Assembly: GCA_002490835.1 (NCBI GenBank) | Contig: DKUU01000024.1 | Location: forward strand, 1-59,744 | Source: Lachnospiraceae bacterium UBA7196 | GTDB taxonomy: Bacteria > Bacillota > Clostridia > Lachnospirales > Lachnospiraceae | Direction of reading: 5' to 3' | Length of the DNA stretch: 59,744 bases | Part shown: positions 7,724 to 15,833 of the stretch, piece by piece | Layout: every line of letters starts with the position of its first letter | Position numbering within the stretch: position 1 is the stretch's first letter | The notes under the pieces: model-generated | Told to the model about the DNA's origin: nothing | Database searches by the model: none | Seen by the model: only the letters and a program-made list of their open reading frames with translations | Translations under genes and position numbers: made by a program

Positions 7724-10701
7724 CACTGCACCCCCTGCTCCTCGTCTATCGGCAAGCCGAACTCAATCCGCTTCTTCTTGATCTCATCATTTATCGTAAC
7801 GGCATAGTCTATGATGGTTTCTCGCGAGTCGGTCTTTTCGTTGATGACCTTTCTGATGGCATTGGTGATGTGGCGTCCCGTAAAGTAACCGCCGGGCACC
7901 TCCCTGATGCCTACCGTCTCCTCCCACTGGGCATCCAGCACCTTAATGTCGTCATTGCTCCACGAAAGCTGGACAAACGCGTCCTTATTCGCCGTAGCAT
8001 AACGTGCAGAAGATCCGAGCAGCGCCTCGATCTCCCGTCCGAAACGCACCTGCGTATCGGGCTGTGCCCACCACTTCATAAACTCCCATGATTTATTCCG
8101 CAGGTCCTCATCCTCGGTAGCAACCATCATCGTCGCATTGCCGGTGATAAAGTCGGAACGGTCTATGTAGGTACTGCCGTCCGCCGCAGTATACTCCGTA
8201 CCGGGGATGAGCGTGAAATCCCAAAGTCCCCTGATCTCAGGCGCAGATACCATCAAGGTATTGTAGGTCGAATACGCCGCAACGCCGATAGGCATCTCGC
8301 CGGAACGGAAACGGCTCACAAAGTCATATATAGTAGGTAAGCCATAATCGTTAAAGTATCTGATGTAATCTTTGAACGCCTTTACGCCGGCCTCATCATC
8401 AACCACAGTCTTTGTGCCTTCTTTGTTATACATATCTCCGCCGTATTGGTAGAGAAGCGTGAAGTACAAAGAAAGATCCGGCACATTGGAGGCCACTGCC
8501 GTGGACGCCGTCGCGGTGGTACTGGAACCTGCCGCTGTCGGGATACCCACGGAAAGATTGTTACCCTGTATCGTAGGCATCATTTCGATCAGTTCCTGCC
8601 ATGTCTGGGGCGGCTCCAGCCCTAATTCCTCCATAACGTCCGTCCTGTAGAACATGACGTTAAAGGTCTGTGTTTCGGGTATCGCATAAATATGTCCGTC
8701 AAGAGCGTACTGCTCATAAGAACTCTTCGTATAGTGTGAGAAAGTTTCTTCCCAACCGTCAAACTGCGTCAGATCCTCCGCCGCATTTCGAAGCGCGTAG
8801 TTCACGGGCTGATCGGCTCCCACGGAAAGCACCACGTTCGGTCCCCTTCCCGCCATGACCGCATTCATCAGCGCACTGGGGTCGACGATCTCCACATTTA
8901 CCTTGATGCCGCTGTTGGGCGTAAAGCTGTCGTCGATCATGGACTTTAAGATCGTACCCTGATCGCGTCCGGTCAGGACCCATACCTTGACGATATCTTC
9001 TTCTTTGCCCTCTTCATAGACATCACCCACTGCGTTATAATTCACCACAAAGGATGCTGCGAACGATTTCGCCTCATGCCACAGCTTCGCAAACGCATTC
9101 GCTTTTTTCTTTTCCGGCGTTACATTCACACCGCTCACCACCAGATAATCCACATCCAGCTTCGTCTCGCTCAGATTTAAGGACGAGGTACCAAGGGCGG
9201 TGATGTTATCCTTGAACGTTACAAATTCCAAGCTGATCTTCTGCGGCTTCTTGCAGAAACGCTCCAGCTGCTGCGCGACCGTCTGCGCCGACGCGATACC
9301 GTCAGCCTTCTGCCCGCTGTATGCCACCATATCGTCCACCAGCTTATAAAGCCGCTTGGACTCAAGATCCATTGCCTCCATGATCTCCGGATAGCTTCTC
9401 TCGATATAATAATCCCTGTACTTATCGGGATTAGCGCCTATGTACACTAAGATCTTACGATAAATCTGATTGAGCCTGAAGGTAGAATCCTCCAGCTCCT
9501 CAAGGATGCTGCCCACACCGCCGAGCGTAGCTTCCAGCCGGATCGTATGAACACCCTTGGTCAGATAGAAGTTGTACGGCGTGCCCTCAGCATCCGCCAA
9601 ATCCAGATAATCCCAGTCGTTGCTGTATTCAAAGGAAATCGCCTGCATCTCGTCAAAAGGAATCTCGCCGTCTATGTACACGCTTCTGCTGGACACGGCG
9701 CCGCGGGAATAATTCTGACGGCCCTTAACCATGATATTGTAATATCCGTCCTCAGGCACTTCAAAATCCCATTCGATCCACTGGCCGGAACTCCTCCAAG
9801 CCTCACCGCCCACGTAGTTTAACAGGGTCTTGGTAACGCTGTTGGGCTGGGTCGTCGGGGACGATCTGTCATATTTTGCATAAAGGGAAGATTCGGAACG
9901 ATAAGTGGAATCCTCGCCCTCAATAAGAGCCATATAATTTCTGGCCGCATCGGATGACGCATCAGCCGGCTGCCCTGCCAAATACTCCTCATAGGTGGCA
10001 ATCTCCTGAACAGGAACGATGTTAAGGCTGCGAAGAACCATAGGCTCGTTCGCTGCTCCGAGTCCGATGGTATTTTCGCCTTCTTCCAGATAAAATACAT
10101 AGGGATCCGTAATGTATCCCATGTCGTCCTTAAAGTATGACTTCTGCCAGTCGTAGACTTCGACCTGACTAGGTCTGATCTCATTGCCCTGATTATCCAC
10201 CGTGGGCTCACCGGCATCTGTCCAGATCCTGCTGAAGGAAATGTTTCTCGCATCGCCAAAAGGAATCTCGCCGTTCACATACACGATACGCTCCGCCGCC
10301 ACGCCTCTGGATTCGGGAATCAGATACTCCATGCAGATATTGTAAAAACCAGTCTCCGGCACATTGACTTTCCAAGTGACCTTGGAATCCGTGTCCGTAA
10401 ACAGAGCCTTTTCTTCTCCTTCATAATCACTGTACACTTCCACGCCGCCCTCGGCCTCATAGTCGTACAGATTCACTTCCGCGCTCTGTGCGGGATGAGC
10501 CGCGCCCGCATGGTCATTCAGGTACCCCGTATAGGTGTCCTCTCTCTCCATTCCTTTCACGTCGGCAGTAAGATCTGCGCCCGCATATTTATCATGGAAA
10601 TCTTCCACCCCGCGCATCATGATCAAAGCGACGACCAATGCTGCCACCACTACTGCGACTGCTGCGATTGCTATCCGTTTGTTCCTGACAGAGCTTCCCA
10701 T
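7723..10701 (-). CDS. Membrane-anchored solute-binding protein with tandem carbohydrate-binding-like domains
   Basis: 992 aa, about twice the usual length of a sugar-binding protein. A membrane span (about residues 9-29) replaces the normal lipobox. Two related beta-rich modules follow: VPETGFYNI with YVNGEIPFGDARNISF (about residues 114-156) and VPEDGYYNI with YIDGEIPFDEMQAISF (about 315-357). They are roughly 200 residues apart and resemble CBM6/35-type folds. After a helical linker, a family 1 extracellular solute-binding domain starts near residue 575. I chose ATG 10701 because GGAGG lies 5 nt upstream; the longer reading from 10725 includes this site in its coding sequence. It is the first gene of the operon. 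Confidence 0.87.
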   Translation of the reverse strand: MGSSVRNKRIAIAAVAVVVAALVVALIMMRGVEDFHDKYAGADLTADVKGMEREDTYTGYLNDHAGAAHPAQSAEVNLYDYEAEGGVEVYSDYEGEEKALFTDTDSKVTWKVNVPETGFYNICMEYLIPESRGVAAERIVYVNGEIPFGDARNISFSRIWTDAGEPTVDNQGNEIRPSQVEVYDWQKSYFKDDMGYITDPYVFYLEEGENTIGLGAANEPMVLRSLNIVPVQEIATYEEYLAGQPADASSDAARNYMALIEGEDSTYRSESSLYAKYDRSSPTTQPNSVTKTLLNYVGGEAWRSSGQWIEWDFEVPEDGYYNIMVKGRQNYSRGAVSSRSVYIDGEIPFDEMQAISFEYSNDWDYLDLADAEGTPYNFYLTKGVHTIRLEATLGGVGSILEELEDSTFRLNQIYRKILVYIGANPDKYRDYYIERSYPEIMEAMDLESKRLYKLVDDMVAYSGQKADGIASAQTVAQQLERFCKKPQKISLEFVTFKDNITALGTSSLNLSETKLDVDYLVVSGVNVTPEKKKANAFAKLWHEAKSFAASFVVNYNAVGDVYEEGKEEDIVKVWVLTGRDQGTILKSMIDDSFTPNSGIKVNVEIVDPSALMNAVMAGRGPNVVLSVGADQPVNYALRNAAEDLTQFDGWEETFSHYTKSSYEQYALDGHIYAIPETQTFNVMFYRTDVMEELGLEPPQTWQELIEMMPTIQGNNLSVGIPTAAGSSTTATASTAVASNVPDLSLYFTLLYQYGGDMYNKEGTKTVVDDEAGVKAFKDYIRYFNDYGLPTIYDFVSRFRSGEMPIGVAAYSTYNTLMVSAPEIRGLWDFTLIPGTEYTAADGSTYIDRSDFITGNATMMVATEDEDLRNKSWEFMKWWAQPDTQVRFGREIEALLGSSARYATANKDAFVQLSWSNDDIKVLDAQWEETVGIREVPGGYFTGRHITNAIRKVINEKTDSRETIIDYAVTINDEIKKKRIEFGLPIDEEQGVQ

Positions 10702-10736
10702 ACCTTCCTCCATAAAAAAAGCCATAAAATTAATAC

Positions 10737-10754
10737 ACTAATAAATCTATTAGT
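10737..10754. promoter_or_regulatory. Inverted repeat in the leader of the solute-binding operon
   Basis: ACTAATA and TATTAGT form perfect 7-bp arms around AATC, 36 to 53 nt upstream of the chosen start codon at 10701. A second inverted repeat (AGGTA...TACCT) lies at about 10780-10796. Either could be an operator for the divergent YesN-like regulator, although AraC-type proteins more often bind direct repeats. No convincing sigma-A promoter was found for this operon. Confidence 0.35.
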
Positions 10755-10879
10755 CTACACCTAAATTTTAATAGATAACAGGTAATAATCATACCTCTCA
10801 AATTGTACATAAACCCGTTAAAATTATACTTTTAAAAAATGTAGTAGAAAGGATGACATCCCTGATCAGTCGAATTTGA

Positions 10880-10909
10880 TTGGACAAGCAAAATAGAATC
10901 TGATAATAT
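10880..10909 (+). promoter_or_regulatory. Candidate promoter of the YesN-like regulator
   Basis: TTGGAC, 18-bp spacer, TAATAT. Its distance to the ATG at 10984 gives a leader of roughly 70 nt. The match is moderate. Confidence 0.4.
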
Positions 10910-10983
10910 TTGGCATATAAGGGAAAAATGGAATGTCACGGAAATATCAATCAGAAAACAGATAAAAATAAGGAAAACGAACT

Positions 10984-12549
10984 ATGAAGGTACTGTTTCT
11001 TGACAGGGAACCTCTTGTCCGGAAAGAATTACAAAAAATAATCCCATGGGGACAATACGGCTTTACCGAATATTTGGAAGCCGACTGCCTCACCGATGCC
11101 CTTGCCTTGATCCGCGCGGAAAACCCCGATCTGATCGTAACGGATCTTTTCCTGAAGGACCTGTCCGGCACTGCGCTCATACGGGAGCTCCGAAAAAGCG
11201 ATTACGGCGCCAAAATCATCATCCTGAGCGAAGATTCCCAATTTGAAGACGCTAAATTCGCCTTAAACTCCGGCGTAACCGCTTATCTGGGCAAACCCGC
11301 AGATCCGGAAGATCTGTCATGGGCCGTCATGCGGGTCATCGAAGAGATTCAGAATGCAAAACTCATATCCATTTACTATGAGCAGTCCGCCATGCTGTCC
11401 AAAAACAATCTGCTGTCCAATATCCTGATCGGCAACATGACCTATGTAAAGGAGATGGAGTCCATCTTTCATATCGAGCTGGACGCAGACTACTACCGTC
11501 TGATCGCCTTTACCCTGCCCGCAAGCTCTGAGACCGCCAATATTTGGGATGAGGCGCTTTTGCATCTCAAAAGCTGCCTGTCCGTCACTTTTTCCGAATC
11601 CATGCTGGTACTGATCGCCTTAAGCCCGAATCAGGAACAATTTATATTAAGGCAGCTCAAAAACTGTCAGGAGAACTATCCCCCCTACGACGTGCTGCTT
11701 GGCATCGTCAGCCCGCAGGCCAGCTCCCACACCGAACTGAGCGCCCTCTATTCGGAGCTGCGCCGTATTGACCAGAATCTCTACTATTATAAAGAAAAAC
11801 AGAGCAATCTGCTCTACGCGGACGCCCTCTCGCAGCGGCTTGACAAAATACAGCAGACTGACCTTGACCTGATCAGCTTTACCGAGACCATGATCCAACA
11901 CATCCTGCTCCTTCAGGGTTCCGAACTGGAAGAAGCTCTATTGTCGCTGCATGATTTTTTATGCCTGCGCAGGCCGCACCGTGACAGCACACAGTTCATC
12001 CTTATGAACTGCTATGCACAGATCGTCTCCGTACTGACGGAATACTATCCGCCGTTAGAATTTGAACTGTCCGGCAGCAAGGAGCTTATGACCCACTTGT
12101 CCTATGACCGCTACTTATGCGACAGTATCTCCTACCTGAATGACCAGTTTCAAAAGGCGATCACTTTTATCCGTAACGAATCCCGCAAAAATCCCTGCCA
12201 GCGGATCTGCCAGTATATCGACCGAAATTATTCGTCCCCGCTGAAACTGAATGCCATCGCAGGTCTTCTGGGCTATAACAGCGCCTATCTGGGTAAACTG
12301 TTTGCCCGCGAGATGGGCGAAAGCTTCCATACCTATCTGGACAAAGTCCGGATTCAGAAGGCTGCGGAATATTTGAAAAAGGGGGTTCCTGTGATCTCGA
12401 CCAGCGAGTATTCCGGCTTTACCAATCCGGATTACTTTACAAAGAAATTCAAGAAATACATGGGCGTACTGCCCTCCGTCTATCGGACGCAGTATCTGAA
12501 AAAATCCCTTGTAGATTTTACCCCCCCCCCTAACAAAATGGGGGGTTAA
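10984..12549 (+). CDS. YesN-like response regulator with AraC DNA-binding domain
   Basis: 521 aa. An N-terminal receiver domain carries phospho-acceptor Asp54 (LIVTDLF) and Lys104 (YLGKP). The acidic pocket reads DRE instead of DDE. A long middle region precedes a C-terminal double helix-turn-helix of the AraC type (from about CQYIDRNYSSPLKLNAIAGL). Regulators of this type usually work with a YesM-like kinase and control sugar transporters, but no such kinase gene is adjacent. Divergence from the solute-binding operon makes that operon the likely target. The last codons contain a run of ten C (12521-12530). Confidence 0.88.
   Translation: MKVLFLDREPLVRKELQKIIPWGQYGFTEYLEADCLTDALALIRAENPDLIVTDLFLKDLSGTALIRELRKSDYGAKIIILSEDSQFEDAKFALNSGVTAYLGKPADPEDLSWAVMRVIEEIQNAKLISIYYEQSAMLSKNNLLSNILIGNMTYVKEMESIFHIELDADYYRLIAFTLPASSETANIWDEALLHLKSCLSVTFSESMLVLIALSPNQEQFILRQLKNCQENYPPYDVLLGIVSPQASSHTELSALYSELRRIDQNLYYYKEKQSNLLYADALSQRLDKIQQTDLDLISFTETMIQHILLLQGSELEEALLSLHDFLCLRRPHRDSTQFILMNCYAQIVSVLTEYYPPLEFELSGSKELMTHLSYDRYLCDSISYLNDQFQKAITFIRNESRKNPCQRICQYIDRNYSSPLKLNAIAGLLGYNSAYLGKLFAREMGESFHTYLDKVRIQKAAEYLKKGVPVISTSEYSGFTNPDYFTKKFKKYMGVLPSVYRTQYLKKSLVDFTPPPNKMGG
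12521..12545. repeat. C10 tract and facing G6 tract at the 3' end of the regulator gene
   Basis: Ten C (12521-12530) and six G (12540-12545) flank TAACAAAAT and could pair as a hairpin between two convergent genes, so it may end transcription, although no clear T-run follows. The C-run is inside the reading frame: eleven C would end the protein right after TPPP, and nine C would extend it past the present stop. Confidence 0.55.
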
Positions 12550-12567
12550 GGGTTTGCTCCGTAAACT

Positions 12568-13461
12568 TTATTCCTTTATGATGGCCAAATACCGGTCCAG
12601 CCTTGTCTTCACATATCCCGCAAACAATTTCTCCATCGCTCCTAAATCATGCTTTGCATGATAGGCATCAAATGCCTCATAGTACGCGATCCGATCCGTA
12701 AATTTGATATCGATTGGCGGATAGCCCAACTTCATTAATTCCAGATTAACAAGCAGCCTTCCCGTACGGCCATTCCCGTCGATAAAAGGATGGATCCCTT
12801 CAAATTCAATATGAAAGCGTGCCAGCCGGGGGATGATATGCTCCGTGCTGTTTCGATAAGCCTCCAACAACTGCTCCATCTTGGGTTTGATTAAATAGGG
12901 CTGCACCAGCTCATGCTTTGCCCCCATGATTCTTACCGGAATCTTTCTGTAAATGCCCCTGTCGTCCTTTTTATCCGCCAATACCAGATAATGAATCTGC
13001 TGAATCACACGCTCTGACAACGGTTCCTGTTCTTTCACCAGCTCCCGCACAAAATCAAAGGCTTCCTTGTGTCCGACCGCTTCCATATGGTCTTTTAACG
13101 GCTTTTTATCGACCGTCAGACCGCGCAGCACCAAATCTGTCTCCTGCAGGGATAGCGTATTTCCCTCAATGGCGTTGGAATTATAGGTGTATTCCACCAC
13201 AAACTCCTCTGTCAGCCTCTCCAGTTCCCCCTCTGTTAAAGGTCTTCTGGAATCCAATTCCGCTTTCTTCCTGTCAATGCTCTCAAGCAGATTTTCAGCC
13301 GATTTATATCTGCCGTCTTCCGGCTTTCCCGCATCTGACGGAATCATCCAGCTTCGTCCCTTACGGATAACATCCGGAATTTTTCCCTCAGAACAGAGGA
13401 TGCGCACCCTTCGATCAGAAATGTCCCATTTTTCTGCCGCCTGCTTTGTTGTTAAATACAT
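12568..13461 (-). CDS. Fic family protein with N-terminal helix-turn-helix
   Basis: 297 aa. The N-terminus (TTKQAAEKWDISDRRVRILC) is an excisionase/MerR-like DNA-binding helix-turn-helix. The Fic core has HPFIDGNGRTGR at residues 224-235, matching the catalytic HxFx(D/E)GNGRxxR motif for transferring AMP to a protein hydroxyl group. An inhibitory motif SNAIEG (residues 95-100) lies N-terminal to the core, the class II self-inhibited arrangement. No separate antitoxin gene is present. Three iterons overlap its promoter, so it probably represses itself through the helix-turn-helix. The target protein is unknown. Confidence 0.92.
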   Translation of the reverse strand: MYLTTKQAAEKWDISDRRVRILCSEGKIPDVIRKGRSWMIPSDAGKPEDGRYKSAENLLESIDRKKAELDSRRPLTEGELERLTEEFVVEYTYNSNAIEGNTLSLQETDLVLRGLTVDKKPLKDHMEAVGHKEAFDFVRELVKEQEPLSERVIQQIHYLVLADKKDDRGIYRKIPVRIMGAKHELVQPYLIKPKMEQLLEAYRNSTEHIIPRLARFHIEFEGIHPFIDGNGRTGRLLVNLELMKLGYPPIDIKFTDRIAYYEAFDAYHAKHDLGAMEKLFAGYVKTRLDRYLAIIKE

Positions 13462-13481
13462 AGTGTATCACCTCAAGCAGT

Positions 13482-13510
13482 AGTATACCTCATTATCGGA
13501 ATAATAGCAA
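13482..13510 (-). promoter_or_regulatory. Sigma-A promoter of the Fic gene
   Basis: On the minus strand: TTGCTA (13510-13505), a 17-bp spacer, TATACT (13487-13482). The leader to the ATG at 13461 is short. One of the three iterons occupies the spacer and reaches the -35 box. Confidence 0.65.
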
Positions 13511-13547
13511 GGTTATCGGAATAATATTTTCATTTATCGGAACAATA
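13493..13547. repeat. Three direct repeats (iterons) upstream of the Fic gene
   Basis: TTATCGGAATAATA at 13493-13506 and 13513-13526, and TTATCGGAACAATA at 13534-13547. The spacing is 20 and 21 nt, about two helical turns, so bound proteins would stack on one face of the DNA. The promoter-proximal copy overlaps the -35 box and spacer of the Fic promoter, as expected for a repressor site. Confidence 0.75.
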
Positions 13548-13551
13548 GAAT

Positions 13552-13569
13552 GCCCTGCCGAAGCAGGGC
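13552..13569 (-). terminator. Hairpin terminator of the zinc-ribbon operon
   Basis: GCCCTGC, TTCG tetraloop, GCAGGGC on the minus strand, followed by ATTCTATTG. It lies 42 nt past the stop of the 210-aa membrane protein. The very stable UUCG loop supports a transcription-stop role, although the T-run is poor. Confidence 0.6.
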
Positions 13570-13611
13570 ACATAACGTTATATATCAATAAAAACTCTCT
13601 AAATAATACTT

Positions 13612-14244
13612 TCACATTCTCCATATATAATTTTCTTCCATTTTCCACAAACCTATTTTTCCATTACATTTAAGCACTACCATTTCAATATTCTGAGACT
13701 GAGAATATTCTCCCTTTTCCCCTGTTCCCTCAGCTCTTACCTCGAGTGTTAGCTCAACCTCAAAAAGATAGCCTGATTTTACTTTGACATTTTCTTCTTC
13801 CCCTGCAAATGTAGTGATATCATCCTGATATTCTTTCAGCTCCTCACCGTCCAATTTTTCTTTACTAATAACTTTATATTTACACGTAAAGTTATAATCT
13901 TCTCCACCGCCCATTTCCCTTACCAACAGGTGCTCAAAATCGTCACACCGTTCTTCTATCGTCTCCGCCATAAACGAAGGATAATTATTCATCAACTTAT
14001 TTCCTTTTCCCTTTCCATTAACACTGTCATTCACAAATTTTACATAATCTTTGATTGCCGCTTCATATTTTCCACTGCCCGTCAACTTCGCTATTCCAAA
14101 AACAACCAACACGACTGCCGCGGCAATACCCGCTCTGACAACCCATTTTTTGATCACATCCCCAGTCACACCCAGCCTTTTTTGCGGTTCCTGATGAAAT
14201 CTCATACTTCCAAGTTCTGTATATCCCATTGACTTATCGCTCAT
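13612..14244 (-). CDS. Single-span membrane protein of unknown function
   Basis: 210 aa. A cytoplasmic N-terminus of about 35 residues, one membrane span (VRAGIAAAVVLVVFGIAKL), then an extracytoplasmic domain rich in charged and beta-type residues. I do not recognise a family. It is the last gene of a three-gene operon whose other members carry zinc ribbons. Its shape resembles the extracellular NTF2-like or TcaA-type proteins found with such genes, which is only a resemblance. AAAGGA lies 6 nt before the ATG. Confidence 0.7.
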   Translation of the reverse strand: MSDKSMGYTELGSMRFHQEPQKRLGVTGDVIKKWVVRAGIAAAVVLVVFGIAKLTGSGKYEAAIKDYVKFVNDSVNGKGKGNKLMNNYPSFMAETIEERCDDFEHLLVREMGGGEDYNFTCKYKVISKEKLDGEELKEYQDDITTFAGEEENVKVKSGYLFEVELTLEVRAEGTGEKGEYSQSQNIEMVVLKCNGKIGLWKMEENYIWRM

Positions 14245-14256
14245 TTTTTATCCTTT

Positions 14257-14949
14257 CTACTCTATCTCCCGATTCAAAACAATGCTTACTCCAAAGAAAT
14301 CCAACGACATCAGGTCTTTGTCGAGGTCATAATTCGCATTATAAGAAGCCGTTACTGTATTACCAATAATCGGAATTTCTATTTCATACGCCAGCCGCAT
14401 CCTGCCCTCGCTAAGGACTTCGTAAGAGATTTTTCCCACTGTTACCGACATATCATAAAAACTAATATAAATCAGTCCGCTTTCCGAAAAAGTTACGGTA
14501 CACGCTCCCAAAGAATTGCCAATCAGGAGTTCAACCGCTTCTCCTTTTATTCCGCCGCCCACAGCTTCTCCCATAATATATCCAAGGTCTGACAGATCTT
14601 CGCTGCTCCACTCCCCGACAACTGAATATTCTTTTTCCTCTTTGCCGCGTTTTACCGCCTTCTCCTCCCCGTCTTTTCCAAGCAGCAGGAAAAGGCTGCC
14701 TGCCAAAATAAGTACGAACACCCCACAGATTACCAGCGGTAGTATCTTTTTATCCGCATCTTTCAAGCCGCTTAGCATAGATTTTATCTTCGGCCCCGTC
14801 TTTTCTTTTTCCGTAAGGAAAGAAGGTGCCAATCCGCCTATCCCCCCGCCGTATCCCGGGCTTGCCTCATTTTTCCGTATCTGTCCTCCGCAGTATGGAC
14901 AAAAGGCCGCACTATCCTTTACGCTCTTACCACATTTTTTACAAAACAT
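14257..14949 (-). CDS. Zinc-ribbon membrane protein
   Basis: 230 aa. It starts with a short zinc ribbon (two CxxC pairs: MFCKKCGK and FCPYCGG), followed by a linker, a membrane span (ILPLVICGVFVLILAGSLFLL) and an extracytoplasmic domain of about 130 residues. The plan matches the TcaA/YvbJ style of Gram-positive envelope proteins, whose ligands are mostly unknown. Its GGAGG site is inside the end of the preceding gene, 9 nt before the ATG, so the genes are tightly linked. Confidence 0.72.
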   Translation of the reverse strand: MFCKKCGKSVKDSAAFCPYCGGQIRKNEASPGYGGGIGGLAPSFLTEKEKTGPKIKSMLSGLKDADKKILPLVICGVFVLILAGSLFLLLGKDGEEKAVKRGKEEKEYSVVGEWSSEDLSDLGYIMGEAVGGGIKGEAVELLIGNSLGACTVTFSESGLIYISFYDMSVTVGKISYEVLSEGRMRLAYEIEIPIIGNTVTASYNANYDLDKDLMSLDFFGVSIVLNREIE

Positions 14950-14950
14950 C

Positions 14951-15397
14951 TTACAGTCCCTCCTGATCTACGACTTTACTTCCACACTTTTCGCAAAACA
15001 GGCTTCCCGCTTCCATTTGGGCGCCGCAGGCGGAACATATACGCGCGCCGGCTTCTGCCGGCCCACTTACGCCTTCTTTTTTCTCATCAGCCCTTTGTCC
15101 GCAAATATTACAAAAAATGCTGCCATACGGTATTACCGTCCCGCAATTGGCACACATCATCTTTCCTTCCAGTCTTAATTTATTCATATAGAAACTCTTT
15201 CTATTTTCATCCAATTTCGTGATCAGATCGATCTGCTCATAAAAATCCGGCTCTATCTCTCTATTCTCCTTGTATTTCTCATAATACATCTGCCCTAACT
15301 GGAATATCTTCTCCTGAATATCCGCTTCCACTCTGGCAATATTCTCAATAATCTGCTTCATTTCCGCACTCTGCGGATTTCTTCTTAAAATCTCCAT
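14951..15397 (-). CDS. Soluble protein with two C-terminal zinc ribbons
   Basis: 148 aa. A helical, charged N-terminal half likely forms a coiled coil (EMKQIIENIARVEADIQEKI). Two zinc ribbons follow: MCANCGT with FCNICGQ, and ICSACGA with FCEKCGS. I chose ATG 15397 because GGGAGG is 7 nt upstream; the longer start at 15445 would run through that site and the operator. First gene of the operon, driven by a consensus promoter at 15456-15484. Confidence 0.72.
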   Translation of the reverse strand: MEILRRNPQSAEMKQIIENIARVEADIQEKIFQLGQMYYEKYKENREIEPDFYEQIDLITKLDENRKSFYMNKLRLEGKMMCANCGTVIPYGSIFCNICGQRADEKKEGVSGPAEAGARICSACGAQMEAGSLFCEKCGSKVVDQEGL

Positions 15398-15442
15398 TTC
15401 CATTCCTCCCTTGTAAAAAAACTTATCCAATGTATTTTTAGT

Positions 15443-15509
15443 CATCTTTAGGGTAATTATAATTTTCCTCTATGTTAATGTCAAGAAAAAAATACCCATC
15501 TTTAAGGTA
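15443..15509. promoter_or_regulatory. Pair of 13-bp direct repeats, probable operator of the XRE regulator
   Basis: CATCTTTAGGGTA (15443-15455) and CATCTTTAAGGTA (15497-15509) differ at one base and start 54 nt apart. One abuts the -10 box of the zinc-ribbon operon where the transcript should start; the other lies just before the ribosome-binding site of the divergent XRE gene. This fits repression of both directions by the XRE protein, as inference. Confidence 0.55.
15456..15484 (-). promoter_or_regulatory. Perfect-consensus promoter of the zinc-ribbon operon
   Basis: On the minus strand TTGACA (15484-15479), 17-bp spacer, TATAAT (15461-15456). A promoter this strong would normally need repression, and a repeat lies right at its start site. 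Confidence 0.85.
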
Positions 15510-15527
15510 TACCGGAGGATTCTTTTT

Positions 15528-15791
15528 ATGAAAATTTATCATTATGAAGGCAAAGCAAATATCATCGGCCCAAATATCAAAAAAATCCGCATCAGTCTCC
15601 ACCTCTCTCAGGAAACCCTTGCCACCAAAATGCAGCTCAAAAATATAGAGATTTCTCAAAAAGTGATCAGCCGCATAGAAAAGCAGGAACGATTTGTCAC
15701 AGACTACGAATTGCTCGCCTTTTCCGAAGTATTGAAAGTCGATATTTATGAATTATTGGGCGCAAAAAAAGACGCGGGGTACGATCAATAA
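15528..15791 (+). CDS. XRE/Cro-type helix-turn-helix regulator
   Basis: 87 aa and essentially all DNA-binding domain: GPNIKKIRISLHLSQETLAT, then ISQKVISRIEKQERFVTDYE, a standard HTH_3 layout. GGAGG lies 9 nt before the ATG. Divergent from the zinc-ribbon operon with shared repeats between them, so that operon and its own gene are the likely targets. Its last codons double as the terminator of the converging kinase operon. Confidence 0.85.
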   Translation: MKIYHYEGKANIIGPNIKKIRISLHLSQETLATKMQLKNIEISQKVISRIEKQERFVTDYELLAFSEVLKVDIYELLGAKKDAGYDQ

Positions 15792-15801
15792 TCCCCGCGT
15801 C
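15771..15801 (-). terminator. Terminator of the kinase/LytTR operon
   Basis: GACGCGGGG and CCCCGCGTC (9 bp) around a 13-nt loop, followed on the minus strand by seven T. It lies 33 nt past the kinase stop and overlaps the 3' end of the converging XRE gene. Confidence 0.8.
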
Positions 15802-15833
15802 ATGCAGCAGCTTCCGAATAGCCGTCCCGCTCC

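Noticed and set aside
12501..12545. C10 tract as a promoter spacer, like the one at 28758
   Set aside because: On the minus strand TAAAAT follows the G-run, but no -35 box lies 16-18 bp upstream; on the plus strand the -10 match is poor.
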